DNA of 64,000 nucleotides. It comes from Desulfosarcinaceae bacterium (GTDB lineage: Bacteria; Desulfobacterota; Desulfobacteria; Desulfobacterales; Desulfosarcinaceae). Below the pieces are notes generated by a model. The model was not told where the DNA came from. It saw only the letters and a list, made by a program, of their open reading frames with translations, and made no database searches. Shown in pieces: positions 54,348 to 63,925 of the stretch. The stretch spans positions 53,135-117,134 of the forward strand of contig JASJCL010000002.1 in NCBI GenBank assembly GCA_030066015.1, read 5' to 3'. The translations under genes were made by a program, and so were the position numbers. Within the stretch, counting starts at the first letter, position 1, and every line of letters starts with the position of its first letter.

Positions 54348-54799
54348 TGGAAACCAAGATGTCTCGCTGGCGATGGCTGAAGAGCGCCGTGCTGTTCATC
54401 GGGCTGCTCATGGTGTGCTGGATCGGCGAGGTCGCCGGCCAGGAGATGATGAACGGCCGCTGGTGGAACAATGAGCGCGTGGTCAATCGTCTGGGACTCA
54501 CCACTGGTGAGGTGGCGGCTCTCGAAACCGCCTTCCGCAACACCCGCCGCAATCTCATCGCCCTAAAGGGCAAGGTGGAGGTGGAGCAGTTTGAATTGGA
54601 GACCCTCCTCGAATCGCCCGAACTGGACGATGCCGCCGCCAAGGCACAGTATCAGCGTCTCGAGACGGCCCGCACCGCCCTCGGTACGGAGCGCTTCCAT
54701 TTTCTGCTGGAAGTTCGCCGTGTCGTGGGATTGGAACGATTTCGAAAGCTAATGCAATTCCGGCGATTGGAGCGTCAACGAAAACAGACCCCACCTTAG
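54347..54799 (+). CDS. CpxP/Spy-like periplasmic sensor
   Basis: A 150-residue envelope protein with a signal/anchor helix (LKSAVLFIGLLMVCWIGEVAG) and long charged helices (VVNRLGLTTGEVAALETAFRNT, LETARTALGTERFHFLLEVRRV) as in Spy/CpxP/ZraP/CnrX-type proteins, which sense or chaperone misfolded proteins or metals. It completes the sigma/anti-sigma operon, comparable to CnrYXH. The ligand is unknown. Confidence 0.72.
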   Translation: METKMSRWRWLKSAVLFIGLLMVCWIGEVAGQEMMNGRWWNNERVVNRLGLTTGEVAALETAFRNTRRNLIALKGKVEVEQFELETLLESPELDDAAAKAQYQRLETARTALGTERFHFLLEVRRVVGLERFRKLMQFRRLERQRKQTPP

Positions 54800-55273
54800 G
54801 TCGGAGACGATCATCGCCAACCGCAGCGGCGGTGATCAACGGCGCCGGCCGCCGCTGCATCGGCGACCGTCATTCCACCGCCTATTGGGCCGCCGGCGTC
54901 CATCATGGCCCTGCTGCCTGCGGTCGCTGCCTGCCGTTAGCGCCTCGCTGCGATCACCCCCCCATCAGGACCAACACGCCTGACCATGCCTGGCGTTCGT
55001 CAGTATCCGGCTTTACTGCCCTCAGGTGGGAGAAGGGCTTTTGAAGTCTCCCGCTTGCGTGGACCCCTATGCGGCGCCACATTAAACGCACGACAAATCC
55101 TGCCGCTAGATGGACACCGCCGCCGCTATTGGACGGTCGTCGCGACCCACTGCTGCGGTGCGATGCCGTCCGCTTTTGGTAAGACACGATCTCCATGTCG
55201 GCCGCCAGCGCCCGCTTGCACCTCATCCTCCCCTTCCCTGCGGTCGAAATGGGACCCATTGCTGGAGGATATA
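54800..55273. other. Noncoding interval before the MBL pseudogene
   Basis: About 474 bases with no gene I can support; frames here lack protein-like composition and ribosome-binding sites. It is GC-rich without clear palindromes or promoter. Confidence 0.4.
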
Positions 55274-56170
55274 ATGAAGACCCAACCAACCATCGTTTTG
55301 CTCGTCTTATGGATTGTGATTGGTTCGGTCAGCCTCCCATTGCCGAGCCAAGCCGAAGAGGTCAAGATCGAACCGATCAAGGTCGCCGACCAGATCTAAC
55401 TGCGGACCGGGACAGGGGGCAATATCGGCCTTTTTATCGGCGCGGACGGGACCTTCATGATCGACGATCAGTTCCCACCCCTCAGCGAGAAGATCTTGGA
55501 CGCCATCACCGTCATAGGCGGTGCGCATTCCAAGTTTCGCATCAATACCCACTATCACGGCGACCATACCGGCGGGAACGAGGCGTTCGGAAAGGGGGGC
55601 ACCCTGATCTTCTCCCACGACAATGTCCGGGACCGCCTGGCGCACGGATCCTTTATTGCGCCCTTTTCGATGAAACGGGAACCCCTCGATCCCGCCGGCT
55701 TGCCGGTGGTCACCTTCACCGAAGATTTCCGCTTTCATCTGAATGGCGACACCGTGCACCGCATTCACCTTCCCCACGCCCACACCGATGGCGACTGCAT
55801 CATTGTCTTCGAAACGGCCAAGCTCATTCATGCCGGAGATCTGCTGTTCAACGGCTTCTACCCGTTCATCGATGTGGACCACGGCGGCACCCTGCGGGGG
55901 TTGATCAACGGTGTCGACAACATGCTCTCCCTTGTCGACGAAGAGACCAAAATCATTGCCGGGCACGACCCCTTGGCCGACCGAGAGGCACTGATCCGCT
56001 ACCGCGATATGCTGGCCATCGCCAATGAACGTCTCCGCAAACTGAAGGCAGATGGGAAGAGCGCTGCGGAAGCGCTGGCCGCCAAACCGCTGGCCGATCT
56101 GGAGGAGAACTGGGGCAAGGGGATGTTTACCGGCGATCGTTGGTTTGAGATTACCTACCCCGGCGTTTGA
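55274..56170 (+). pseudogene. MBL-fold metallo-hydrolase interrupted by an in-frame TAA
   Basis: A secreted metallo-beta-lactamase-fold protein in one frame from ATG 55274 (ribosome-binding site GGAGG upstream) to 56170, broken once by TAA at 55397-55399. The first part is a signal peptide (VLLVLWIVIGSVSLPLPSQA) and VKIEPIKVADQI; after the stop it continues LRTGTGGNIGLFIGADGTFM and IDDQF, then the zinc motif NTHYHGDHTGG. Family members have a Tyr at the stop position (xIYxLxG), so a TAC/TAT to TAA change is likely. The rest is intact to GVxITYPGV. It is a recent nonsense mutation, a sequencing error, or recoding, which TAA makes unlikely. An internal ATG at 55457 could give a protein that keeps the zinc site but lacks the signal peptide. 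Confidence 0.8.
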
Positions 56171-56400
56171 TCGTCAGCGCTGTGCCGTGGCCCCGGGCAA
56201 GGCGACGTCGCCGGGCGACAGCGGCGCGCAACTCTTTAGACGAGCCTGGCAATCCGAAGAGATTTGGCCTGGACAACCCGCCCGCTTTCATCGATCCTAT
56301 AGGGGCGGGTCCCAGCACGCCACTCGGCCGTCGTCGCAGAGGACGATTTCAATGGGGAATCTTGCCGCATCCACCACAACCCTCGACGAGGGCAACGCCC

Positions 56401-57168
56401 ATGATCGGTGCCATCGCGGGTGACATCATCGGCTCGCGCTACGAGGGCCGTCCAATCAAGACCAAGCGCTTTCCACTATTCGACGCGCACTGCCGCTTCA
56501 CCGACGATACGGTGCTGACGGTCGCCGTCGCCGATGCCATCTTGTCGGGAAGCGCCTATCGGCAGTCTCTCTGGCGGATCGGTCGACAGCATCCTGACGC
56601 CGGCTACGGTGGCGCCTTCCAGCGCTGGCTGCAGTCGACCGATCCCCAGCCGTACAACAGCTGGGGGAACGGTTCAGCCATGCGGGTCAGCCCCGTCGCC
56701 GCTGCCTTCACATCGGAAAACGAGGTTCTGCGACAGGCGCGCATGTCGGCCGAAATTTCCCACAACCATCCCGAGGGAATCCGGGGGGCCCAGGCCACTG
56801 CCCTGGCGGCCTTCCTGGCCAGAACCGGATCCGACAAGCAGGCCATCCGGCGACGAATTCAGGACCGTTTCGATTACGATCTCGGCCGGACCGTGGCGGA
56901 GATTCGGCCGGACTACGCCTTCGATATCTCCTGCCAGGGAACGGTGCCCGAGGCCATTATCGCCTTTCTGGATTCCGACACCTATGAAGATGCCATCCGC
57001 AACGCCATCTCGTTGGGGGGTGACAGCGATACCTTGGCCTGTATAACGGGCGGGATCGCTGAGGCCTATTACGGCGGCGTCGGTGCGGTGATCGAGCGGG
57101 AAGTCCGTCGACGCCTGACACCCGATCTCCTCGACATCGTCGAACGCTTCCGGGCGACATTCGTCTAA
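56401..57168 (+). CDS. ADP-ribosylglycohydrolase family protein
   Basis: A 255-residue ADP-ribosyl hydrolase-like protein (DraG/ARH fold), which removes ADP-ribose from proteins or small molecules. Metal motifs FTDDTVLTVAVADA near residue 40 and GGDSDTLACITGGIAEA near 210 are intact. The ATG at 56401 has GAGGG upstream; the longer frame from 56167 overlaps the pseudogene end and lacks a ribosome-binding site. DraG-like proteins in anaerobes often reverse nitrogenase ADP-ribosylation, but no nitrogenase is nearby. Confidence 0.88.
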   Translation: MIGAIAGDIIGSRYEGRPIKTKRFPLFDAHCRFTDDTVLTVAVADAILSGSAYRQSLWRIGRQHPDAGYGGAFQRWLQSTDPQPYNSWGNGSAMRVSPVAAAFTSENEVLRQARMSAEISHNHPEGIRGAQATALAAFLARTGSDKQAIRRRIQDRFDYDLGRTVAEIRPDYAFDISCQGTVPEAIIAFLDSDTYEDAIRNAISLGGDSDTLACITGGIAEAYYGGVGAVIEREVRRRLTPDLLDIVERFRATFV

Positions 57169-57240
57169 ATGCTGCTGCCACAGTGCAGCGAGACCGCCCC
57201 ATAGATGTGGCGCGCTGTCGGCATTGGAAAGGAGCCATCG

Positions 57241-58737
57241 GTGAGCGACTTTCGCGAATACGAGCAGTATGACGCCCTTGGTTTGGCCGAACTGGTCAGC
57301 CGAAAGCAGGTGACGGCCGCTGAGCTGTGCGAGGCCGCCATTGATCGGATCGCGGCGATCAACCCTCGCTTGAACGCAGTGGTAACCCCCATGTTCGACC
57401 ATGGGCGTGCGGCCACGGCGGCGGCGCTTCCCGAGGGCCCCTTTACCGGCGTCCCCTTCCTGATCAAAGACCTTTACTACGCCTACGCCGGCGTTCCCCT
57501 CTCGTCTGGCTGCCGGGCCTTTAGTACATGGGTGCCCGACCATGACGATGAGATGGTGATCCGCATCAAGCGGGCCGGCGCCGTGATCCTGGGCAGGACC
57601 AATACGCCCGAGTTCGGACTGCTGGCCGTCACCGAACCGGATCTCTTCGGCCCTTGTCGCAACCCCTGGCGGACCGATCGCACGCCGGGGGGCTCCAGTG
57701 GCGGGGCCGCCGCAGCGGTGGCCGCCGGCATGGTTCCCATGGCCGCCGGTGGGGACGGCGGCGGGTCGATCCGGATCCCGGCGGCATATTGCGGGCTGTT
57801 TGGTCTCAAACCCTCCCGGGGCCGCAATCCCACCGGACCGGACCACGGTTTGGTGTGGCAGGGGGCCGTCCAGAATCACGTTATCACCCGCAGCGTGCGC
57901 GACAGCGCCGCCATGCTGGATGCCACCCACGGCGCCGATGCGGGGGCGCCCTACGAAATCCGGCCCCCGGCGCGTCCCTTTCTTGAGGCGGTGGGCACCG
58001 AACCACCTCCACTGAAAATCGCCATCAATGCCACCTCCCCGCTGAACACGCCGGTCCACTCCGATAATGTTGCAGCGGTGAGGGCGGCGGCCAAGCTGCT
58101 CGAGGAGTTGGGCCATCGGGTGGCAGCGGCCCGCCCGGCGATCGATGGGATCGCTTTGGCGAAAAGTTACCTGACTATGTACTTCGGCGAGGTGGCGGCC
58201 GATATCGACGCCATGGCCGCGACCCTGAAACGCAAGGCAGGGCCCGCCGACGTGGAAAGAACGACCTTTATCCTGGGACTGCTGGGCCGTAGCGTCTCAG
58301 CGGGGGATTTCGTGACCGCTCTGCGCCGATGGGATCTGGCGGCCCGTGAGATGGGACGCTTCTTCCGCCGCTACGATCTCTACCTGACACCGACGACTGC
58401 CGCCCCGCCGGCGCTGATCGGCAGCTTGCGGCCAAAAGGGGTCGAGGCCCTCCTCATGGGGACGGTCAATACCCTGCGACTGGGGTGGCTCCTCAAACGA
58501 ACCGCGCTGCTGGACGACCTCGCCGTGAAGAGCCTGGCCAGGACACCCTTCACGCAACTGGCCAACCTCTGCGGCTTGCCGGCCATGTCGGTGCCCTTGC
58601 ACTGGACGGCGGCGGGGTTGCCGGTGGGGGTGCAATTCATTGCACCCTTCGGGGCCGAGGCGACCCTCTTCCAACTGGCAGGGCAGCTGGAGCGGGCCAG
58701 ACCGTGGTTTGACCGGCGGCCCCAACCGGCGCCGTGA
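57241..58737 (+). CDS. Amidase signature-family hydrolase
   Basis: A 498-residue Ser-cisSer-Lys amidase. The Lys is in FLIKDLYYA, the Ser pair is in PGGSSGGAAAAVAAG and GGDGGGSIRIPAAYCG, and the fold continues to PVGVQFIAPFGAE. I use GTG at 57241 with AAAGGAG upstream; an ATG at 57205 adds 12 residues without a good site. Substrate is unknown (amides, carbamoyl, peptides). It is followed by a leftward M24 peptidase, which may share a role in peptide or amide use. Confidence 0.88.
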   Translation: MSDFREYEQYDALGLAELVSRKQVTAAELCEAAIDRIAAINPRLNAVVTPMFDHGRAATAAALPEGPFTGVPFLIKDLYYAYAGVPLSSGCRAFSTWVPDHDDEMVIRIKRAGAVILGRTNTPEFGLLAVTEPDLFGPCRNPWRTDRTPGGSSGGAAAAVAAGMVPMAAGGDGGGSIRIPAAYCGLFGLKPSRGRNPTGPDHGLVWQGAVQNHVITRSVRDSAAMLDATHGADAGAPYEIRPPARPFLEAVGTEPPPLKIAINATSPLNTPVHSDNVAAVRAAAKLLEELGHRVAAARPAIDGIALAKSYLTMYFGEVAADIDAMAATLKRKAGPADVERTTFILGLLGRSVSAGDFVTALRRWDLAAREMGRFFRRYDLYLTPTTAAPPALIGSLRPKGVEALLMGTVNTLRLGWLLKRTALLDDLAVKSLARTPFTQLANLCGLPAMSVPLHWTAAGLPVGVQFIAPFGAEATLFQLAGQLERARPWFDRRPQPAP

Positions 58738-58945
58738 CACCCTGGGCCCACCATGTCCCATTTACTCCTGGTATTCCGAAGGCGGGGCCGCCCACAAATA
58801 GGGGGACGCCAAAGAGCTGCACCCCATCCGCGCGGATGTGTGCGCGGCGGTGATCGGTGGTGGGATCGACATTTTTTAGGATCATTTGGTGAGAACTGCT
58901 CCTGGCAGCCCAGCCCTTCACTGCGGCGAAAGCGCGGGCCCGGGT

Positions 58946-60121
58946 TCAGATCACCGCCAGTTCCGTCTGCTGGGGCCCCAGAGATGCGCCACCGCGCGAA
59001 GTGACCAGTAGATCTTCTTCCAGGCTGACGTGCCCGATGCCGTCCAGGGTGATGCCCAACTCTATGGTGAAGCTGCTGTTCTCCTCCAGCGGCATCTGTA
59101 CCATCTCGCCGTAGCGCTTCCACGGCGGTCCCACCAGTGCGCCGCCGTCATGAACCGATTGGCCGATCTGGTGTCCCAAGGCGTGGTTGTATTCCGGGTA
59201 GCCGGCATCGGTCAAAATCTGCCGGGCCAGGGCGTCGATTGTGTGGCCCGGTCGACCGGGGCGGTATGCTTCTCCCGCTGTCTCTATCACCTTCCGGACA
59301 CAGGCGAAGGCCCGCACCAATTGGTCGGGCGGCCCCGTTTCGCCATCCCGTCGGAGGTAGACCACCCGCTGGATATCGGAGCAGTAATCCCGGTAACGAA
59401 CGCCGAAATCCACATGTAGAAGTTCGCCTTTCTCCAGGGGCGCCTCAGTGGGGGAGCCATGCCCAGGAGCCGTCTTGCTGCCCGCATTGACGATGGTTTC
59501 AAAGGCGGGCGTGACACCCTGGGAAAGAATGGCGTTTTCCAGCAGGGCGGCGATCTGGGATTCGGTCATGCCGGCTTCGATCTGGGGCCAGGTGGCCTCC
59601 CAGGCGTGGTCGGCCATTGCGGCCGCCCTGCGCAGCCGCTCGATCTCCAACGGCGTTTTGCGGCCTCTCAGAAGGGCGATCACCTTCTCGGCCGATAGGA
59701 GGCGCTCCCCGTAAGCGGTGCCCTCCAGATACTCCTGCAGCATCAGGTAGAGACCGTGGGAGAGACCGTCGGCCGTGTAGCTGCTTTTGGAGAAGTTGAT
59801 GGCGATCTGCCGCGGATCGATCCCGGCCAGGATGGACCGCATGCGCTCGCCCACATCTTCTCGATAGATCACCACGTTGGGGTAGAGGCCGGATCGTTCG
59901 TAATCCGGTGCGTCGACACCGCCGACCAGCACCGTGTTTGCGCCACCCGGTGTAATGAAGAAGGCCGTCAGCCAGCAGACGCTCTGATCGGAGATGAGGC
60001 TGGCGGCCGGGTCGGGAACCGATTCCGCTTCGCGGGCCAGGGTGAGCCAGAGGTCGATCTCCAGTTCCGCCAAAATCTCTTCCGCCTGGGCGATTTTTTC
60101 CTTGACTAAATTCATGGTCAT
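58946..60121 (-). CDS. Xaa-Pro peptidase-like M24 metallopeptidase
   Basis: A 391-residue pita-bread-fold peptidase. Metal ligands are all present: HVDFG and CSDIQR (Asp pair), HALGHQIG (His), FTIELG (Glu) and VSLEEDL (Glu). It cleaves N-terminal residues, usually before proline. The ATG at 60121 has AAAGGA upstream. It sits next to a dipeptide ABC importer and may hydrolyse the imported peptides. Confidence 0.9.
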   Translation of the reverse strand: MTMNLVKEKIAQAEEILAELEIDLWLTLAREAESVPDPAASLISDQSVCWLTAFFITPGGANTVLVGGVDAPDYERSGLYPNVVIYREDVGERMRSILAGIDPRQIAINFSKSSYTADGLSHGLYLMLQEYLEGTAYGERLLSAEKVIALLRGRKTPLEIERLRRAAAMADHAWEATWPQIEAGMTESQIAALLENAILSQGVTPAFETIVNAGSKTAPGHGSPTEAPLEKGELLHVDFGVRYRDYCSDIQRVVYLRRDGETGPPDQLVRAFACVRKVIETAGEAYRPGRPGHTIDALARQILTDAGYPEYNHALGHQIGQSVHDGGALVGPPWKRYGEMVQMPLEENSSFTIELGITLDGIGHVSLEEDLLVTSRGGASLGPQQTELAVI

Positions 60122-60280
60122 TTTATCCTTTGTTCCGCGTTCGGCGCTTCTTTGAGCCTACTGCACTGGATCCGGTTCTGTAAAGCCCCCGATTCAGCGG
60201 GCGGCCTGACGGTAGACGCTTCACGCCCACCCAACTCCGCCGCTCGGTTCATTCGACATTGCAAAAGAGGGAGGACGACC

Positions 60281-60703
60281 ATGAATCCCAGCCTTGAGGC
60301 AGGCCTCACCCATCGTTTCAGTTTCCAGATCGACGCGGCCAAGTGCGTGCCGGCCCTCTACCCCGAAGCAGAAGAGTTTCTTGCCATGCCAGAAGTCTTC
60401 GCCACTGGATACATGGTCGGCTTTCTCGAGTGGACCTGCATCCAGGCACTGATGCCCCATCTCGATTGGCCTGCCGAGCAGAGCGTGGGCACCCATATCG
60501 AGGTGAGTCATTTGGCGGCCACACCGCCGGGGCTGACCGTCACCGCTACGGTGAAGTTGATCGAGGTGGACGGCCGGCGCCTGGTCTTCGAGGTGGAAGC
60601 CGACGACGGCGTCGACACCATCTGCCGCGGCCGGCACGAACGCTTCGTGATTCAGCGGGAGAAGTTCGACCGGAAGCTGGCGGAAAAGGCCCAATCGGCC
60701 TGA
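60281..60703 (+). CDS. Thioesterase, fluoroacetyl-CoA thioesterase (FlK)-like
   Basis: A 140-residue hot-dog-fold protein. It has EWTCIQALMPHL and VGTHIEVSHLAATPPG, matching the Glu/His region of FlK-type thioesterases, then CRGRHERFVIQ at the end. It likely hydrolyses an acyl-CoA. The ATG at 60281 follows GAGGGAGGA; the longer frame from 60152 is not supported. Confidence 0.82.
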   Translation: MNPSLEAGLTHRFSFQIDAAKCVPALYPEAEEFLAMPEVFATGYMVGFLEWTCIQALMPHLDWPAEQSVGTHIEVSHLAATPPGLTVTATVKLIEVDGRRLVFEVEADDGVDTICRGRHERFVIQREKFDRKLAEKAQSA

Positions 60704-60927
60704 TGCCCGGAAGATGAGAGGGCGACCGACAGGCGCCACGCGGATCGACCCATTCGATTATCACCAACGCGCCGGCGGTCTATTCTTGGATGCGCTTTCG
60801 TCGAGGCGGCAGACCGCCGGCAGCACTGCTGCGAGCTAGGGCCGCAGATCGATGCCACCCGACCAGTGCGTCCCCGTTCCGCACAAACCGGCCATCTCGC
60901 CGGCGACCGGCGTCGCCGTCACCCACC

Positions 60928-61920
60928 CTACCGATTCCAACAGGCCGCCCACTGACCGGACTGACGTTCGGCGAGGGGCGGGGTCTTTTCGCGACACTGC
61001 TGGCTCACCAGCGGGCAGCGGGACTGGAAGCGACAGCCGACGGGTGGATGGAGCGGATCAGGGGCCTCGCCACTGTAGGCGATGCGCCGGCGGGCGCGCT
61101 GAACAGGTGGATCCGGAACGGGCACCGCCGACAGGAGGGCCTCGGTGTAGGGGTGCACGGGGGCATCGTAAATCTGGTCCCGACCGGCGATCTCGACAAT
61201 CTTGCCGGCGTACATGATGGCGATGCGGTGGGAGATGTGGCGGACGACCGCCAAGTCGTGGGCGATAAAGAGGTAGGCCAGGTCGTACTCGGCCTGGAGA
61301 TCCTGGAGAAGGTTGACCACCTGGGCGCGGATGGAGACGTCCAGGGCACTCACCGGTTCGTCGGCCACAATGAACTCAGGCTTGAGGGCCAAGGCGCGGG
61401 CGATGCCGATGCGCTGGCGCTGGCCGCCGCTGAATGCGTGGGGGTAGCGCGCTCCGGCATCGGCCGGCAGGCCCACCCGCGCCAGCAGGCGGGCGACAGG
61501 TGCTGCGGCTTCATGGAGGTTCTTCACCAATCCATGGACGATGAGGGGTTCGGCCACGATGTCGATGATCTTGAGACGCGGGTTGAGGCTGGCGTAGGGA
61601 TCCTGGAAGACCAGCTGCATGTGGCGGCTCAGCCCCCGGATCTCCTCGCGGCCGGCGTGGGTGATCTCCTTCCCGCGAAACCAGATGCGTCCGCTGCTGA
61701 CCGGCACGCGTCGGAGGATGGCCCGACCGGTGGTGCTTTTGCCCGAGCCGGATTCACCCACCAGCCCCAGGGTCTCGCCCGCCCGAATCTCCAGGTTGAC
61801 CCCCTCCACGGCATGGACCTTGAGTCGCTCCTGGCCCCAGAAGCCGGCCCGTCCGGCGTCGAAATAGACGCTCAGATCTTCGACCTGGACCAGCGGCGGT
61901 GTCGGCTCGGTGGGCGTCAC
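60928..61920 (-). CDS. dppF: Oligopeptide/dipeptide ABC transporter ATP-binding protein DppF
   Basis: A 330-residue ATPase: Walker A GESGSGKST, signature FSGGQRQRIGIARAL, Walker B FIVADEPVSALD, and the C-terminal oligo/dipeptide (oligo_HPY) region ending CRFQSRCPLVSQQC. It starts with a GTG at 61920 overlapping the DppD stop (GTGA). It energises uptake of di- or oligopeptides. Confidence 0.92.
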   Translation of the reverse strand: MTPTEPTPPLVQVEDLSVYFDAGRAGFWGQERLKVHAVEGVNLEIRAGETLGLVGESGSGKSTTGRAILRRVPVSSGRIWFRGKEITHAGREEIRGLSRHMQLVFQDPYASLNPRLKIIDIVAEPLIVHGLVKNLHEAAAPVARLLARVGLPADAGARYPHAFSGGQRQRIGIARALALKPEFIVADEPVSALDVSIRAQVVNLLQDLQAEYDLAYLFIAHDLAVVRHISHRIAIMYAGKIVEIAGRDQIYDAPVHPYTEALLSAVPVPDPPVQRARRRIAYSGEAPDPLHPPVGCRFQSRCPLVSQQCREKTPPLAERQSGQWAACWNR

Positions 61921-62927
61921 TGGGGCGTCGCTCCTGTGATGTGGTCATTGACGGCGCACCAGCAGCAGACGTGGCGGCCGTCGCTCAGGGGCGTTAGGGC
62001 TTGCCGCTGGGCGCAGCCTTTGCGGGCGTGCGCGCAGCGGGGGGAGAAGGCGCAGCCCCTCGGCGGGTCGATGAGGTCGGGCGGAACCCCGTCGATGGAG
62101 ACCATTCGCTCGCTGACCGCGTCCAGGCGCGGCGTGGCGTTGAGCAAACCCTGGGTATAGGGGTGAATCGGATCGGCGAAGAGCGTGTCCGCCGCCCCCA
62201 CCTCTACGATGCGGCCGGCGTACATCACCGCCACTCGGTGGCAAAGTTCGGCCACCACCCCCAGGTCGTGGGTGATCAGGATCACCGAAAGGCGCAGACG
62301 CCGCTGGAGATCGGCCAGCAACTCCAGGATCTGGGCTTGGATGGTGACATCCAGAGCGGTGGTGGGCTCGTCGGCGATGAGGAGTTCCGGCTCGCAGGCC
62401 AGTCCGATGGCGATCATCACCCGCTGGCGCATACCGCCGGAGAGTTCATGGGGGTACTGCTTGAGGCGCTTCGTCGGGGCGTTGATCTCCACCAGATCGA
62501 GCAGTTCCACGGCCCGCCGGCGGGCGGCGGCCCGATCCATGCCCAGGTGGTGGCGCAGCACTTCGGTGATCTGGGTGCCCACGGTGAAGACCGGGTTGAG
62601 GCTGGTCATGGGGTCCTGGAAGATCATGGAGATCTCCTTGCCCCGCACCCGGCGCACATAGTTCCTGCCCGCCGCGTCCAGCAGCGAGCGGCCTTTGTAG
62701 CGGATGTCGCCCCCTTCGATCCGCCCCGGGGTGTGGATCAGGCCCATGACGGCCTGCACCGAGACGCTCTTGCCGGAGCCCGATTCCCCCACGATCCCCA
62801 GGGTCTCCCCATAGCCCACCTGGAAGCTCACCCCCCGGGCGCCCTGGACCACGCCGGCGCGGGTGTAAAAGTGCACCTGCAGGTCTTCTACTTCTAAGAG
62901 GGGCGTATTCGTCGCCGCGGCCCTCAT
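61917..62927 (-). CDS. dppD: Oligopeptide/dipeptide ABC transporter ATP-binding protein DppD
   Basis: A 336-residue ATPase: Walker A GESGSGKS, signature LSGGMRQRVMIAIGL, Walker B LLIADEPTTALD and the C-terminal CAFSPRCAHARKGC region. The ATG at 62927 overlaps the permease stop (ATGA); frame extension to 63164 crosses the permease gene and is not used. Confidence 0.92.
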   Translation of the reverse strand: MRAAATNTPLLEVEDLQVHFYTRAGVVQGARGVSFQVGYGETLGIVGESGSGKSVSVQAVMGLIHTPGRIEGGDIRYKGRSLLDAAGRNYVRRVRGKEISMIFQDPMTSLNPVFTVGTQITEVLRHHLGMDRAAARRRAVELLDLVEINAPTKRLKQYPHELSGGMRQRVMIAIGLACEPELLIADEPTTALDVTIQAQILELLADLQRRLRLSVILITHDLGVVAELCHRVAVMYAGRIVEVGAADTLFADPIHPYTQGLLNATPRLDAVSERMVSIDGVPPDLIDPPRGCAFSPRCAHARKGCAQRQALTPLSDGRHVCCWCAVNDHITGATPQ

Positions 62928-63922
62928 TTGATCGCCTCCTGCCCGGCGCTCAGCTTCCGCCGTTGGCCCACCTTGCTTCTTAGACGGCGCGTCATATGGC
63001 GGGCAAACTGCTTCTCCCGCTCCTGGGGATCGGAGATCAGGCGCATCCAGCTGGCCACCAGGTTGATGGCCAGGACGGTGATGGCGATGGCGGTCCCGGG
63101 AATGGTGACCAGCCACCAGGCCATGAACATGTAGTTCTTCCCCACGGCCACGTCCAGCCCCCAACTGGTGGCCGGCGGCTGAATGCCCAAGCCCAGGAAA
63201 CTGAGGGCCGCTTCGGCCAGGACGATGCGGGCGAACTCGAGAATCGCCAGGGTCAATAGCGGTGAGGTGAGGTTGGGCAGGATGTGGCGGAAGATGATCC
63301 GTGGCCAGCGGCAGCCCACGATCTCGGCCGCCTCCACGTAGGGGGTTTGGCGGACCGCCAGCACGGCGCCGCGGGTCATGCGGCCGTAGACCATCCAGCC
63401 GTTGAGGCTGAGCACCACCACGACGGTGGTCAGGCTGGGGCCGATGACGGCCAGGATGATGAGGGCCAGCAGCAGACCGGGGAAGGCCACCTGGGTGTCG
63501 ATCCAGCGCATGACGAAAGCGTCCATGCGCCCCCCGAGATACCCGGCCATGAGACCCATGACCACCCCGAAGCCCCCGGCCAGGACAACCACCAGGAGGC
63601 CCACCAGGAGCGACACCCGTGCGCCGTGGATCGCCCGGGAGAGGACGTCGCGGCCCAGATGGTCGGTGCCGAAGACGTGATCCCAGGTGCCCTTCTCATA
63701 CCACACTGGCGGCCGCAGACGGGCGGTGAGGTCCTGCTCCGCCGGGTCGTGGGGAGCGATCCAGGGCGCTACGAGGGCCATGAGCACCAGGGCCGTCATG
63801 AGGACCACGCCAATGAGGCCGGCCTTGTCGCGCCATAGCTCCCTGCCCAGTTCCCTGAGCTTGGCCAGCCATTCATGGCGGCGGTCGGTGAGGGCGGTTT
63901 CGAGTTGGATGGATTGGGTCAT
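62924..63922 (-). CDS. dppC: Dipeptide/oligopeptide ABC transporter permease DppC
   Basis: A 332-residue inner-membrane permease with the OppC-type N-terminal region (FGTDHLGRDVLSRAIHGARVSL) and the EAA loop EAAEIVGCRWPRIIFRHILPN, about six helices. It begins three bases after the DppB stop and overlaps DppD. Confidence 0.92.
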   Translation of the reverse strand: MTQSIQLETALTDRRHEWLAKLRELGRELWRDKAGLIGVVLMTALVLMALVAPWIAPHDPAEQDLTARLRPPVWYEKGTWDHVFGTDHLGRDVLSRAIHGARVSLLVGLLVVVLAGGFGVVMGLMAGYLGGRMDAFVMRWIDTQVAFPGLLLALIILAVIGPSLTTVVVVLSLNGWMVYGRMTRGAVLAVRQTPYVEAAEIVGCRWPRIIFRHILPNLTSPLLTLAILEFARIVLAEAALSFLGLGIQPPATSWGLDVAVGKNYMFMAWWLVTIPGTAIAITVLAINLVASWMRLISDPQEREKQFARHMTRRLRSKVGQRRKLSAGQEAIK

Positions 63923-63925
63923 CTT

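Noticed and set aside
55397..55399. Recoding of the TAA as an amino acid in the MBL gene
   Set aside because: Known recoded stops for Sec and Pyl are TGA and TAG; TAA fits a nonsense mutation or error better, and Tyr at this site is normal in the family.
60790..62160. Long plus-strand frames opposite dppF and dppD
   Set aside because: These are antisense shadows of clear ABC ATPases on the minus strand and have no ribosome-binding sites or recognised domains.
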